Counted from the stretch's first letter, positions 28,501 through 42,975 are shown. The stretch is DNA of 64,000 nucleotides from Trochalopteron elliotii (GCA_024734555.1 JANPWX010000651.1:1222674-1286673); one strand, 5' to 3'. Numbers and translations: made by a program. The notes: a model not told the origin generated them from the letters alone.

Positions 28501-31500
28501 CCCTTCTAGACTAGTCATAAAAGGTGCTCCTGCTGTTTTTTCCCTCCAACATCTTTCCTTACAAACTTTAATAAGTAATCAGGTGTGATCAATTCCAGCT
28601 ACTACTCTCCTGCTCCTCCACTTGCTCTTCTAGTACAAAGCGATTGTGTAAAAAAGACCTCCTGGGGATCCTGCATTGATTTATTCTCAGCTGATCTGAA
28701 ACTTCAGCCATTTTCCTTCCAACACTGTCCCTGGCAGAGCTGTTCTGGGAAAAGAAGGATGCTCTGATTGCAGCCTCTGTTGTGTGATCTGGATCTGAAG
28801 CCTCAGACAGTCTCTCTGGTGCCAAGAGTGCAGCAGGGCAGATGTGGTTCAGCTTCAGGCAGGGCAATGAGAGGGAGGCTCAAAGGGAGCATTTAAACAT
28901 TCTCTTTTTTTGCATCTATTTGGAAACCACTAATGAAAAGGAACCATATGTTTTCCTGATATGAGGTCTCACAAGGGAAATGAAATAAAGAGGGAGTTAG
29001 GAAAGTGAAGCTCTTTCCACTCATCTTCAGTACTGGAGTTTCACCAGTGCAATATGAGAGACAGAGCACAAGAGGTATCAAATAACCATCTAACCCATAT
29101 CCCTGGAGTTGACCAGTAATGGAGGATGGTGGTGGAGTCTGGAAAAAGAAAATAAGAAAGAGACCAAATGGATAGAGTGGTCTCTTCTGCAGCTCCTCCC
29201 CAGCAGCTGGCAAGCTGCAGTTCAAGGGAGTCTTGGAACCCAGCATACGTTCTACTGAAGGAATTTTGCAAACAAGCTGGGTTTGCTGCTCCAGGGTGAA
29301 GATGGAGCTCAACAAAGAGGTCTCAGGGCAGAAGAACACACAGCCCTAGAGGGACCAGAGCAGCAGTTCAGACTTTGGTCCTCCTGGACCTGCAAGCACA
29401 GATGCAAATAATCTGCAGTTAAGTCTGCCCATCACTCAGACAGAATTAGCCCAGCTGCACCATCCTTGCTCTTTCCATATTTAGAGAAATGTAACTCAGG
29501 GGCTGTACATGTATGCTCATGGTGCCAGTGTTGACCTTCTCTTCTCTCTAGCTGAGAAAGATGAAAGAAGGGAGAGTTTGGATGCAATCAAAAAGCACCA
29601 GAACTCTGGCAACTGTGACAACAGCAACAGCGCTCCCCCTGCCAAATCAGAGGGGTTTGGGTTAAAGCCTTGACATCAGGGCTCTGTAAGACACACAGGA
29701 TCACAAGATATATAAGGTTAACAGAAAGTTAGAGCCCCAAGTATCAGAATGCCTGTGTTTTCAGTTTGGATTAAGTGCTATGGCATCCTTTGCTACAGGA
29801 GCCACAGCCTGCCTGTAGCAGTAACCAGCAGAGGCTGCTTCTTTTTGCTCCCTCTTCCCTTTGTGCACAGCCCATTGCATCACTGGAGCAGGATGAGGAT
29901 AGGGAAACCCTTTGACCCTAGTGTGCACCCTTGATGCATCTGGGAGAATAAAATCTGCTTCTTCCCTCAAGCAATTATAAGTGATAACTGTTTTGCTATT
30001 CAAGGACTGTGATTTCAACACTCGAGGGGTTAATGCACCGGGGAGGCAGCTGAGGCTTTCCTGCCGGTGCTGAATCAAACAGCACAGTTTCCAGGAAGAT
30101 GAATATCCGTAACCAAGTAGCACAGCAGAGCCCAAAGCCTGTTCAAAAGAATTCTTTTTGATGATCTGGTTTTATTACTTTCAATGAACTGGAGTCTCCA
30201 AGGTACCAGTGAATAAGGGATGCTGTAAAGCTGCATCTTGTATACATGTTTCAAGCTGTGTCTGCTGGTGCTGAAAAGGATGAAAGAGAAACTGCTTAGC
30301 AATGACCCAAGGGCCCAAACCCAACTCAAGCTTCCATGGGGCATTTGCTGAGATAAAAAGAAGATCTTAACCATTTGCACTGGGACATGACAACTGGGAC
30401 ACAGCCTACATCATTTGCTGGTCCCACTGGGAAAACTAATCCATTTCCAGGACAGAGCATGTGGCATGTGTTATGTGTTTCATAAAAGCTCTTTGCCAGC
30501 TGGAAATGAAAAATATGAAATGTCAGATCAGGAGCAGGTAGATGTGAATTACGGGGCTCTGTGCTATCTGGAAAATCTAGGGGATTTATTGTGAGACACT
30601 GCGGTGGTCAGAAGCCCTCTAGGGAAATGCAGCACTTAACTTCACCAGTCTTGTTTTGTCAGTAAGAATTTGTGGATTTGAATATAAAACAGAGCTTGGA
30701 CCATGAGTACATGGACCCAGCTGGGAATGTGGTTCAACATAACCCTCACCAGACACGTGAAAGGAGGCAAAAATGAGTGGAACTTGATCAGAATCAGCAG
30801 AAGGAGCACCCAGCCATGATTTCTTCTTTGAGCACCATCTTGCCATTTCTGTAACAACAGCAAGGAGAAATTTTACAGCTCTAGGCTGGAGCTCAACTTC
30901 TAAATGGACAGACTCTGAACTGTGCAGAAATGTGGAGTCTTTGGAAATACTCTTATCAGTAAAGGAGGTCAGCTAGTGCCCATTCTTCCTAAGCTCTGCA
31001 TACACCATTATAACAATATTAGCCCATGCACTGCCTCTCAGTGCTTTTGCTTTGGAATTCAAATCATGTGTGTGTTTTATAAAAGGCTCTCTAGTGTGAG
31101 CCTCAGAAATACATATGCACACTCCAACAGTGTGGGTTTTCTCTATCCTGCCTGGTGCACAAATTACTCATTGTAACATGATAAATGAATGGGGCTGTGT
31201 AACCCTCTTTGTAGTTTACAGTTTTTATAGTGCTTTGCCACCATATGTTATAAATTCATGAAGCTGTTGTAGATTATAATAGGTTTTTCTGTGTGTTTAT
31301 TTAGTTATTTGCTAATTCTTACAGTTGTATATAGAGGTATAGATGTGTGTAATGTATATAGATATTTGCCTGGGGGACTGAACCTTGGGAGAAAACATCA
31401 GCTACATCTGGAGAGCACCTGAGGAGCAGAAAACAAAAAGGATAAAAGTATTGCCTTGATATCTGGTGGGAAGTGAGGAGATTGAATAGACAGTCACTTC

Positions 31501-34500
31501 ACAGGGAAAATTCACATTTCATGGTTTGCAACATTTGGGGGCAATTTCTGCTAAAGTCAGCTCTATTATACAGTCAAGGAAATACAGAATATGAAATTGT
31601 GTTATCAAAAGCCTGGGGAATCTTCATGTGATCTGCAGCTTGCAGACAGAGAACAGAAGTGGTGAGCCAAGGAATGAGGAAAGACAGAGCTTTGAATAAC
31701 CTGGTATTTCTGATAGGCATTGTTATAGGATCCTATAGGAATAGAAGTTGGGGGAAGGAGCTAAAAGGAGGTGAGCATCTGGATTCCCATGTATGAATGT
31801 GAAATCTTCTTTTGCCTCAAGCTACAGTGCAATAATCCTCCCTAAAAACCCCATATAACTCAGTGAACTTCTGTGTGGTGCAATCACAGGAGGAACAAAC
31901 CCAGCTAGTCCATCAGGGGGTGTTATGCTGGGAAGGGACTTTTTGTGAGCTGGGCTTTCTTCTTGCCAATTATTCTGTTCCTCTTCCTGCTCTCATGTGA
32001 CTTCCCAGCAAGTACTGTTTGCTTAGGACTATCTGTTTGATTCATCAGTTGTGAATAGGGAATTATATTCATTGAGTACCTAGACAGGTTGATTAAATTT
32101 TCCCATGTTTTCTGGTGGGAAATCAAGCTGGTATTTTAGTGGAAATCCCCAGACATTAAGACAACTTGCAGTCAAGGCCAGACAGGAGCACAAATAACTG
32201 CCTATACATCTATATCTGTGTAAGGGTGCATTGTTTACACATGCACAAGCATGCATAGTTGTATATATGTGTGGTCATGTGTATTTACTTTGTGCCTGGC
32301 CAGTTTCAGTACCTTTCTTAGCAATTCCACTGGCATTCCCATGTGTCTCACTCTTTAATGGTGTTGGGCAGAATGTGTTTGCACTTTATTTAAGAAACAC
32401 TGTAAAAACAAAGGGATCTTAATCATCACTAACCATGGTAGCTGAAAATTAAATATCTGAGCTCTTGGAATCTCATTCATCATAAATATCTTATATGTCT
32501 CTGGGAGGGGACTTGAGGAATCATTGTTAGTTCACCTGAGGGAGACTATTAGGATGACATATATAGAGTAAGTAAAACAGAATAACAACTATAATGATGG
32601 ATCTGATACTTCTAGTAAAAACAGTTCCTCGTTTTTGGATGTTATATTTTACTTATATATCTTTCCCATTTAGAAAACAGTTTTAAGACTGGACCCATGC
32701 TGTAACTTCCAAACTTAGGAATCCAGGAGAGAATCAAGGAAACTACTCAGGAAGGGGTAAAACAGCATGGGAGATAGAGGTTGTCATAAAGCAATAACAA
32801 TAATTTTCAATATCCTTTCTCTGGCCTCACCCGATGAACCATGGGGCCCTTTTGTCTGGTAGAAATTACAATGTAGCTGATGATTCAGGGAAAAAACACT
32901 AGCTTAATTAGTAGTTGCATTAAGCCAATTTTCTAATAGCTCAGAGTGAAGAAAAATTCTTTACTCTCCTAGAAGGGTAAATTATGATGAGTATTTTCCC
33001 ATCAGGCTGTTTTATTTACCTACTGATGTTACATTTGTGCGTGTATTCTGAAATAAAGCTAAACCTGAACTCTGGATCCAATACTACTGAATTTTGGTAG
33101 TTGGAAGATTTATACACTGCCTTGGAGTACAAACTTGGCTTCCCCATTGTGCTGACAGGCTGAAGAGACCTCTCTGTAGGTCTAATACAAACCATGCTTC
33201 AGCAGAATTGTGTGATTCCCAGCCGTTGATATTACATCAGACTTGCCAGGTACTCAGCCCCTCCTGAAAGTTCATCCACTTCATGAAGCTCCTGAGCAAG
33301 GCTTCTGCTTTTGAAATGGAGAAATGCAGAATTTCTTATTTGCCTGCATAAGCATTTAACTGAGGATAGTATTCCCAGTAAGCTGTAGACATACAAGATG
33401 TGGAGATTAACTTCATCAGGACGATGCAAGTGTATATAAACTGCACCCAACACAGACGAAAACTTTTATCTTCTTAGGGGCTGAGGTTTACACCATGTTA
33501 TGCAGCATGGTGTTAGGAAATGGACAGCAACAGTTGGGAATTTTTAAAAAGAAACATGCAGGACTGCTTTAGCCATCTGGAGAAGCAACCTTGATATTGC
33601 GCAAATGCTTTGCAAGGTCTTTTTGGTAGGCAGTTGGGGAAGATATGAAGGAACTAAAGCTCCTAAAGTTAACTTAGCAGCTCATTGGCTTGCACTTTAC
33701 CCAAAATGAAAGCAAATCACTTGTTTTCTCTAGAAAATGTCACCATCTCCCAGATATTTTTGTTCAGAGACGTTATCCACCAGCAGTGATAGAGCACCCA
33801 GTCTGTACCAGGGGAAGCTGGTGTTGTGGTCCAGGGTGAGTGTGTTCATGGAAATGCAGCTGAGTGCTGGAAGAGGGGAGAGAGGAGAGAACTCACTCTT
33901 AAAGAAGCTTAGAGAAAAAGGAGATTAAAAAAAAATTACTCTCTCCGTCCTTTCTCTGTGAATCGATTGAGAAAGATTAAACAATTCATTGAATTACTGC
34001 CAATCCAATGAAGCATTTACCAGCACAGCCCCAAAGAGATCCTCAGAATAACAGTGGAGATTCCTTAGCTCAGATAGGACTTGAAAGGTTCAGGGCTATG
34101 CTGAAAAGTGGTCTGGAAGGCAAGATCTGAATTGTGCTTTTGCCTGAGGAGTACTGATGTGCACACCTTGTCCTTCATCACTCGTTAAATGAGTGTTTGC
34201 AGAGCTGCAGGATTTCACAATTGCTTTCTGCTTGGGATATAATCTGATGGGGAGACCTGGGGGGCCACAGTTGTTCTGTGATTGGCGAGATAATGGCTGT
34301 GATGTTGGTCTGTACTGTGGTGTACAGCAGAGAGGGATCTGGAACCAGCCCCACTGGTGGTTGTGTTGGGTGTCTGGGCTGTGCTAAGGAATTTAGCAAG
34401 ACAGACTCTGTTTACGCAGGTATCTCTAGGCTTATTTACACCCAGGCTTTGTGGGGACATCTCACCAGCCTCCTTGGCTCTGTCTCCATTTATTCACTGA

Positions 34501-37500
34501 AGGCAAGCAGAACTCTGCCCTCACCCATCTGCCCCGTAGGTATTTACACTGCCTGTCTCTGGACAGATTTTCTTCTAAAGACATCATGTGGAATTGCTCC
34601 TTCTCATTCTTTTGTTCCCCATTTTGCTTCAGTCAGATCTGGGCTTCAAGACAAAATCTTGGGAGCAAGAACAAAATAGAAATGGACATTACTTGTGAGC
34701 AGATTTTAGATCTACCAGTTGTAATTAATGTAGCCTAAGGTTCTCTTTGAGCCATAGAATTTCATTCAGTAATTCCTGAAGAATTGCCTTGATTGCTTTG
34801 ATGTTATTTGATTTTCCCTTTGGCAAGTCATGGTCTCCTGTAAGGTTCAATCTCACAATTATCTGCATTCCCACTGTTAAATATGGAATAGTCCTGACTC
34901 CCATGGAAGTTGTTGAAATCAGCTCTGGGCAAGATCAAGCCACGAGTCTATTCTGCCTCCTCCCCCCCTCCTCCCCTGCACATCCAGTTTTGTTGCTTGT
35001 TACCTTGTCCAGTCCTGCCTTTGAGAGGCCCTGGGTCCTGTATTTGTGCTGCTGTCTCCCTGCTTCCAACCCCTCTGAGGTGAGCCTGTGTTAAAATGGC
35101 AGAGCCTGTACCACAAAACGCCTCACGCCGAGGACACCAAGTGCCATCGTCAGATGAGATGAAGCTGACATTGGTAGTACATGCAAATTCAGCCAGAGAC
35201 CCACATCCCAAACTGCCATGTAAATCCACATGTTGACATCTGCAGGCACATGCCCTTGGTTCAGGATTTTAACAGTGTCAGAGGAGGTGGCTGCCAGGCA
35301 CTGTCTTCAGAATCTGATTTACAAGGAAAATTTGCACTGCAGTGGCATAACCTTTTCACTGCCTTTGCTCTGAGCAGAAAAATGAATTGTTTCAGACAAC
35401 TCAGGACATGTTTCCAGGACCACAAGTGATAAACTGAGACACAAGTTGCCATCAGAAGAACCACAGTTTCTGTCCATGCAGCTGCTCTTAAACCCTCCCC
35501 AGCGGCAAGAGAAAACGGTGTTGCTTCAGCTCTCGGGTTTGTGTAGTCAACAGAAAGAATCAGGTTGGGCCAGAAGGGTGATGTGGGACTTAGGAAATCC
35601 TGGTTTCCCATGAGGCTGCTAATTCCATGTGTGGCTATGGGCATTTGCACCTTGGTAGCCAAACTGCTGCAAAACACGTGGACTTTGGGTCTGGTAGGGC
35701 ATAGCCATGGGGAAGGTTTATTATACTCTTCCCATCCTCTGCAGACAGACAGACATGGTCAGGGTCTGGCCACATCTACTCCTGGATCCATGAGGCCATG
35801 GAAGGTTTCTCAAGCCTCCTGCCTCTTTCTCTGTGCCAGAGTAGAGTAGCTCCTATCCTAATAAAGATTAGTAAGGCAAACAGCCTCATGCTGTACCAGG
35901 CAGCATCAGTGGGCTCAGACCTTCATCCTGCCCCTGGAGAGATCTGTGCAATTTATCTTGTTCTGAATCTCTGTCTTAATATCTGCAGCTTCTTGTTTCA
36001 AATGATTAGTGATCTGATGACTGGCATTAACAGTGATTAACAGAAACTCTGCAGAGAAAGAAGCACTGCCTGTGTATACACCATCTGAACTGGGGCTGTC
36101 AGTAAGAAGACTCAAGAGAGATTTATTCTGCATCACTCCTAGCCCTAAAAGAATGATGCTAAACTCTATCCCTGCTTTATGAAGCCTCTTATGGCACCCC
36201 ACTGCTAGATTCAACAAACCATTTTGCATATATTTACTGTCTTCCTAGCCCATAAAAGCTGGCTTCCCTTTATTAACTACGGTTTACTGCTACACTCAGC
36301 AGAAGCAAATAATGGAAACGAAACTGTACTCATTCTGAAGACCCCAGTACGCTTCCAGATGTTGTTCACATTGGCAGTGTCTTGTCAAACTGTAATTGCA
36401 TGTATTGTGATTATAAAATGGTTAATAAACACGAGTCTGACAGATATTATCACTTCCTCCATCCTGTATTACCACTGCAATGCCTGAATGCTTTGGAGGC
36501 TCCTATTGTATCTATATCCCTAACTTACCTAAAGCCTCAGTGCTAGTAAGTGCTGAGCACACAATAGTGGTGCTCAGGAGTGCTCCTCTCCTCCCTGTAG
36601 GAGCTAAGAATGCCTGCAGGAAAAACTGGGAACACTTCTTAGGAGTATGGTTAGAGTAGAGGAGAAGGAGTGAGCATCAGAGCAGGCTTGTCGTGCCAAT
36701 GCCATGACTGTCACTGTGGCTGTTCACATTACTCTCTTCACCTTGGGCTGTTGCAGGCTGGGTTGTAATGAACTTCCCTTGAGTTAAAGTGGTCACACTT
36801 TTGGGCTTTACCTCTCCACAGATCCAAACATTAATTCAGATCATAATAATGTACTCAACATCATGGTTAACTGACTGCATAAAGAGTGTCAGGTAGATGA
36901 TTTGCTTAATCCTTCGGTGGCCACTTGACCTCATACATCCTCATATTATTATTTGGGGGTGGTAGATCAGGGCTGCAAACATTTGTGACTGCACCTTTCC
37001 ATAGCAGCCAAAATTACTTTGGATGGCTGGGAGTCAGGATGCAATTCTGAAGACTTGCAAGTGGCACCTCTCACCCAGCCTGCTGGAGAAGACCTCATGA
37101 GAATCATGTCTGGAAGGTAGAACAGAGCCAGCCTACCCAGAATCTCATACAAGCTAAAATGGCCTCACTGATCTCTTCCATCATAGAGCAGAGTGAAGAT
37201 TCAGTTCAGTCTCGTGTGCTGAATAAAACAACAATATTCACCTCCACCCAATATTTTTGTGATGGGTCATGGGAGGTGGCTTTCAGTGCTCTCTTGGCCC
37301 CAAAGAACTACTAAGGAGTCTTCTGTTTCCTCAAGCAGCCTTCTAAACTTGATGAAGTTTGCTGGTTGCTCTTTTTCCAAACAGCCTTGAGGGCATAAAT
37401 GTGGGTCATGTCTGTCCCTTTGGTTGGAAGTGTGTTTTGCTCTGCTTGATAGCACAGCACACAGTTGTTGGCAGCACTCTGAGTAAATCCAGCTGCACTG

Positions 37501-37549
37501 TTTAGCAGTTTAATTATAATCTCTGTGCCTATGGCACCTTCCATCCAAG
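19506..37549. other. 18-kb stretch without recognised genes
   Basis: Both strands were read for coding exons, RNA genes and known repeats. Only chance-length ORFs appear, none with a familiar domain. Base composition is ordinary, with somewhat more GC around 27.0-27.45 kb and 34.9-35.1 kb. It holds a small tandem duplication at 25680-25721 and a T-rich run near 24232. The segment 34870-34935 faintly resembles an ancient amniote repeat ('gactcccatggaagttg'). Confidence 0.55.
25680..25721 (+). repeat. Small 21-bp tandem duplication
   Basis: Two adjacent copies of a 21-bp unit beginning 'gatattcctattcta', with a few mismatches at the end of the second copy. Likely replication slippage. Confidence 0.8.
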
Positions 37550-37985
37550 AATCACAGAGCTCTTTACAAGCATTAATTCATTTTCAAAGGTAATCTGGTG
37601 AAGTAGCTAAGAATCCTGTCCATTTTCTAAATATGTGTAAGGAGAGGGAGATGGAAAAGGACATGAAGGCTCAGGGGAATAAAAGGTACAAGATTCATCC
37701 ATTCACATGATCATTTAGGACTCCACATGTAAGGTGTAATTTTTTAGCTAGGGTGCACACTCCAGTGCAGGTGTAGGTTTGATTCCCCCACCTCACTATG
37801 CTCCACCACTGCAATTTTTGTCCAAGTTGAGGATCCAATTGTGTGGGCATTTTCACACATGAAACTGCAATACTGGAAAAATCATGACCCAACCAGCCTG
37901 ACAGTTATCAAAAGCTGTTAGCAGAGCTGGGACCAGAATCTGTGTATCTCACCTCTTACCAGCCTGTCTTTGCACCTCTCCTTGG
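37550..37985 (+). repeat. MIR-like ancient SINE remnant
   Basis: The segment 'gctctttacaagcattaatt' (37559), then 'gtccattttctaaatatg' (37618), then 'gcagagctgggaccagaatc' (37921) follows the order of MIR/CORE-SINE elements of amniotes, with an insertion of a few hundred bases in between. It is strongly diverged. Confidence 0.5.
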
Positions 37986-39529
37986 TGTTCTGAGTGAAGG
38001 CTCCTGAGGGGAGTCCTGCCATGTTGTTGCGTGACTTGTCTTGGTGCCAGTGGCTCTAATGCATATTTGAAACTACTTTGGCACCTCAGAGGAGAAAATC
38101 AAAGCAGATCTTTACACTGCATCTACTGTACCATGTGTGTGGTCACTCTGATGATGAGTTCTGACAGCATAATCTTATTAAAGTTCATTCCTGACAAACA
38201 ATATAGATATGGGTATAGGGGGAAAATCACATAGTGTTAGCAGTGACAAGGTAACCTTTATCAGGGTACAGTCCTTATTAATTGCTGGAAAATTCCTGCT
38301 TTAGAGAGGTTCATTGGACTCACAGTTGGCTCTGCCTGCGCTTGCTTTTGTTCTGGTTTAACTTCAACATTATAATTAATTTGCTCTCCTTGCCTTCCCT
38401 TGAGGCCATTGCCTCTGTCAGTCCACAAAGCTTTCCTCAGCAATATTTCAGGTGAAGCTCATAGGATTGGTAAACCTATCTAGCTCTGGATCCCAAAATC
38501 TGGGCCTGTTTCCTCTCCTTCTGTGCTCTTGGCCTCAAGAAACAAAATGGGTTTTATGATTTAGTGTCTGATTTCTGTGCTGAGGCAAGAATGATGCAAT
38601 CACTACCATTTGTTTGTGGTAGCATCGTTTGTACAAACGCATCCCTGATGATTCATAGGCAATTGCGGTTGGTAGGTACCAGGATGTATGCACTGAATGG
38701 GTTTTTAGTAATGTATTCACTAGGAATTAAGCTGAAACTTAGCAGCTCATTTTCCAGATGCCACTGATGCAACTGTCAGACAGGAACAACTCCCAGTGCC
38801 TGCTTGCCTGAGCCAGAATTGAACTGGTGATTTGCAAGTAAAAAGCTTTGGCTTACAATTTCAATCACCAGTAGGAATTTTTTTGGCATTCAGCTTTACC
38901 AAAAGTGCTGAAAATCTACTGTCCCTAAATCAGGTCACCTTAACTTTTCACATTGGACACCCATAAGCAGAGCCACTGGAAACCACCAGCCAGTTGGGGA
39001 AATATTTTTTTTTTGTTTCCCGTTATGAAACACTTGAGGATGCCATGTCTCCTGCATTTATGAATGCAGTGATGAAACTGGCTGGTCCTAATGGAGAGCA
39101 TGTCCTCTGAAGCACCTTTACCAGCACTCAGTGGGAAAAAGTCTGTGCCCTGAACAGAACAAAGCCCAGAGCGTACTTACAAAGTCTCAGGGTTAGAGGG
39201 GAAAGCACAGAGAGATAAAAGACAAAGACTTCTAAACCAGCCATCTGCATTTAGGAGCTAGAGCCCAAACTGAGGAGTGTGTCCCACTGAAAATCAGAGA
39301 CATTTGAGCTGCCAGGGTGGTTTGATGAATTTATTCACGGTTGCCCGGGGCATATGGAGCAGAGGTAGGAGCCATGTCCAGAACTCAGAACTTCTTGGCC
39401 AAAACCTAAACCACTCTCTTTCTGTTCCACAACCTGCCTATCCCCACCAGCTCAAATGGAAAGGACTTGGTAAATGTGCTCAGGCAACATAGCTTCTTTT
39501 TTTCCTTTCTTATTTTTCCTGTCTGCAGA
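37986..39529. other. No gene recognised
   Basis: Sequence between the MIR-like remnant and a candidate conserved element. Short ORFs only. A T-run lies at about 39006-39013. Confidence 0.5.
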
Positions 39530-39880
39530 GAAGATAATATTAATTACTCTGTATTCTGGAAAGTGATAAATAAATAAATAGATGGAAATCCAAAGGAAAA
39601 AAAATCTGTAAATAGGAAACTAATGATTTATGAGGCACCACCTGAGGAAAATTCTCCATCTCTTTTATGCTTGGCTATTTCAGTGCTGCACTCTCAGGCT
39701 GGGAGAATGAATCCTAATATGCAGATGAGGCTGTGATAATGATTTTGTGCTGCCTGGATTACAGAATCATATTTTTGATGCAGATGTATTTAAGACATCT
39801 AAGCAGGGCTCTGAGTTCCCTGCATAATTTGATGAGCAATAAGTAAGACACAGGTATGCCATGCAAGCAGCAAAATGTTA
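39530..39880. promoter_or_regulatory. Candidate conserved non-coding element (AT-rich)
   Basis: A non-repetitive AT-rich stretch with many homeodomain-type cores (ATTAATTA-like sites, 'cctaatatgcagatgaggc', 'gcataatttgatgagcaata'). Its texture resembles vertebrate enhancers. This is a guess from composition and motif density, not from any comparison. Confidence 0.25.
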
Positions 39881-40388
39881 AAAGGTTATGGAAGTGTATT
39901 ACATCCAGTCATATGAGAGAGCAAATTAACAGCACTGTTCTTCCAAAGAGACATGGGCTGTAGAGGGAAGATCATCAAGTTGATCTCACTGGGAGAGTTT
40001 AAAAAAAAAAGAAAAATAATAAAAAAGATATTTGCTTATCTTATGGACTTGCCAGCTCTGGCTGGTGGGCTGCAGGGACTCAGCCATTCTTCCAGCTGAG
40101 TTTGAGTTTACTTTCATTTTTTTTAATACATATATTTATTTAAATAACTTGAGGAAAATGTGTTTATTCATGCAGTGGCATATTCTGTGCTACTTTGAGA
40201 TATCAGTAAAAGAGTCTTGGCACAAAAATCAGTCACTTTGGAATATTCTCCCATTAGTTTACTCTGTCAGTAAAATGGGAAGCATGACTCTCCAGCATAC
40301 AATTCCTACTGACATTCAATCAAAACATCTGACCTAACATTTTAGTAGTGACACCCAAATTACAGGGCATTTTCTGAATAGCTAACAA

Positions 40389-40463
40389 TTCCTTCTCTTT
40401 TTTTTCTTTTTCTCCCCTTCTCTACCTCTTTCCCTCTCCCCTCCCTGTCCCCTTTTTCCCTTT
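40389..40463 (+). repeat. Homopyrimidine tract
   Basis: 75 nt of C and T on the plus strand, broken only by an A at 40424 and a G at 40447. Such tracts can adopt triplex DNA or can be decayed microsatellite. It directly follows 'gctaacaa'. Confidence 0.9.
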
Positions 40464-42719
40464 AATGCAATGTGTGACTGTTCCTTGTCAGGCTAGAGCA
40501 CATTCCCATCCCGCTAAGTGTCAGCGTGCTGCTATCGGCTTGCAGCAAATTGTGCTTTCCCTGGGCTCTGGCTGATGGGATGAATGGCAGCCCGGAGATA
40601 GTCCTGTCCTTCACAAAGCAGAAAGGCCCAGAGTTCCCACAATTGCTTTTCTCTGCAAGCCCATTATGGTAGTGGGTCAAGGGAGTCAGAGAGTTGCAGG
40701 GGAGAGAGAATTAAAAATAGTGGTCTGGAAAACTTGGCAATATCCTGGTTGTAATCAGATGGAAGCAGAAGAGTAAGGCATAACAAAAAATCACCCAGAA
40801 AAAAACTCTTCCTCTCTCTCCAAAGCATTTATGTCACCTGAACCTAGTGATGTTTTGCAAGGCTGAAGTTCAAACCTTTAAGCTGAGGATGAAGCCACAG
40901 CTTCATCTCCTCCTGCCACCATGGACAGAAAGGTGATGTTCAGTGACAGCTCTTGCATCCATACGTGCTTGTCACTGAAGAGAAACCCAAACTGTACTAA
41001 AAATGGGACCTAGATGTGGATTTCACGCAGCCTGCTGTATTAAAGCATATTAAAGGTGGGTGGTAATTGCATTACATGCTGCATTACACAGAGCTGTTGG
41101 TGAAATCTGAACACGAACACAAGTTTTCCTTCCAGATGTCTGTCTTGGCTGATGCACTGAAGAGAGGGAGGCAAGTGGCATTTTGGATGGGTCTCCTTTC
41201 ACCTGCCCCACTGAATATGAAAAAGCCATGAGTCTCTGCTTCAGGAACTGCCTGTACTGCTGTTTCACTCTCAGTGTTCCCAGGTCAGGATGGGGCAGAG
41301 CTACACAACATTGTCCTGTTACTTACAGGGAATATATCAGGACTGTCTGTGTCCAGTGACTCCTCCCAGCTGCTCCTTTGCTGCTCCACGTGCCTCAGCC
41401 CAGCCCTGGGCTCTGCCCCTGCCCCAGCCTTGTTTGGAGGAAATGGGGACACTGCTGCAACAGCAAGGAGCACTACCTGAGAGCATCACTGGCCATTGCT
41501 CCAGAGAGTGCCTGGCCTCTGCTAAACCCTGCCAAGGAGGCTACAAGGCTTTCCTGAAGAGCTCTGATACAATAAGCACTGTTTTGCCCTCCTGCCACCT
41601 CAAACAGCAACAGCAGCTGTTACCAAGCCAACAGTAAAGCAAAGGAAGCTCTTGTGCTGGGGCTGGGACGTGCTGCTAATGATATTCATTTGCTGCAGCT
41701 CAGAAGTGCTGGCAGGGAGATCATGGAGCAGTCAGGTATCCAGACTTGTATTTATGCAGGGGTGAGTGTCCCCTGTCTATTCACAAATCCTTCACCTGCA
41801 TGTGCTGGAAGTTTTATGAGGAGAGCTAAAGATAATAAAAAATAAGAAAGAAGAGGTGCTTTCCAGGAGCCCCATCCAGCTCCATCTCCGTTGCCATGCA
41901 TGGGAGTTGCACCAGGCTCTGAGCAAACAGACGGTTTCTCCTCACTGCCCGGGCTGGTGGCATATGGCTTTCCAAATGTGTTTGGTTTAAAGGTTTGAGC
42001 TGGTATCCAGCTTCTAACTTCCAGCAGGTCCCCATCACGGTGCTTCATCTGCCTGCTAGAGTGATGGGCCAAATGCAGTTCCTGTGTGCTCTGAATGCGT
42101 GTTCCTGTAGCATGAGCAATATTGTAAAGTTGGGCCCAGAGTTACCCACATGTCCCAGAACTTACATGCTGTCATAGAAATATGGTGGGATTTCAGCCCT
42201 GCTGAGCTCCAGATTTGCTTCAATGAATCAGTCCTTGTTCTGCTGCTCCTCCTGGGAACCAAGTGTTGCTGAAACACAGGCTGTAACTGTCCAGAAAAGG
42301 AGGCTATTGTATACCTCTGTTAAGGATGCTGTTAAGGAGTTTGGTTTTTTCACTGAATTTTGGTAACACTTCCAGCCTTCTCAATTCAAGTGACTGGCAA
42401 TTAAACAAGGCTAAGAAGATGCTTTTCCAATGGCAACCATATTCATTACTTTTCCCTCATTTGACTGTTTTTGTCCTTTTAGGCTGTGGCATCTTTGGAG
42501 CACAGACATCTCTGCATCCACCCTATAGACTAACATTAATTCTTTCAATTCCTTTCTTATCCTGAGCAATGATCTTCCATTATCAAGCATTAAGGTAGCC
42601 TTTGGAATGCTACCTAAGCAAATGTTTCTGCAGCAAATTTCTGTCTGCTAAAGGGTTCTTCTGTCCAGGGCAGAAAGGTAGAGCCAGGAACTAATGGCCA
42701 GAAGTTGAAGCCAGATAAA
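40464..42719. other. No gene recognised
   Basis: Includes a somewhat GC-richer part (41.3-41.65 kb) with an open plus-strand frame of 115 codons that shows no familiar domain, ends in glutamine-rich repeats and has no convincing splice context. I treat it as non-coding. Confidence 0.5.
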
Positions 42720-42975
42720 TTCAAAGGAGACATAAAGAAATAAGGTTTGCATTTTAAGCAGTGAAGTTGATTAGGCACTAGTCCAAAGAAAGTGGTAGAT
42801 TCCTTATATCCACCTGGCCTTAAAGAGAGCCTGGAAGCACTTTCTGGAAGATCTGTTCAGCAGACACAGGCTGTTACACTCGCACAGGGACATTGGGTAA
42901 AATGTAATGGCCTGAAATAAACAGGAGATCGTCCGAGCTGTGCTAATGGCCTTTTCTGGCCCTGAGCTCTCTGAC
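42720..42975 (+). mobile_element. Old CR1/L3-type LINE 3' end
   Basis: It reads 'gtggtagattccttatatcc', then 'cctggaagcactttctggaa', and ends 'ggcctgaaataaacaggaga' plus 'atggccttttctggccctga'. This is the form of the ancient amniote CR1 3' end with its 'ggtcccttctggcc' terminus. It is clearly diverged. Confidence 0.6.
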
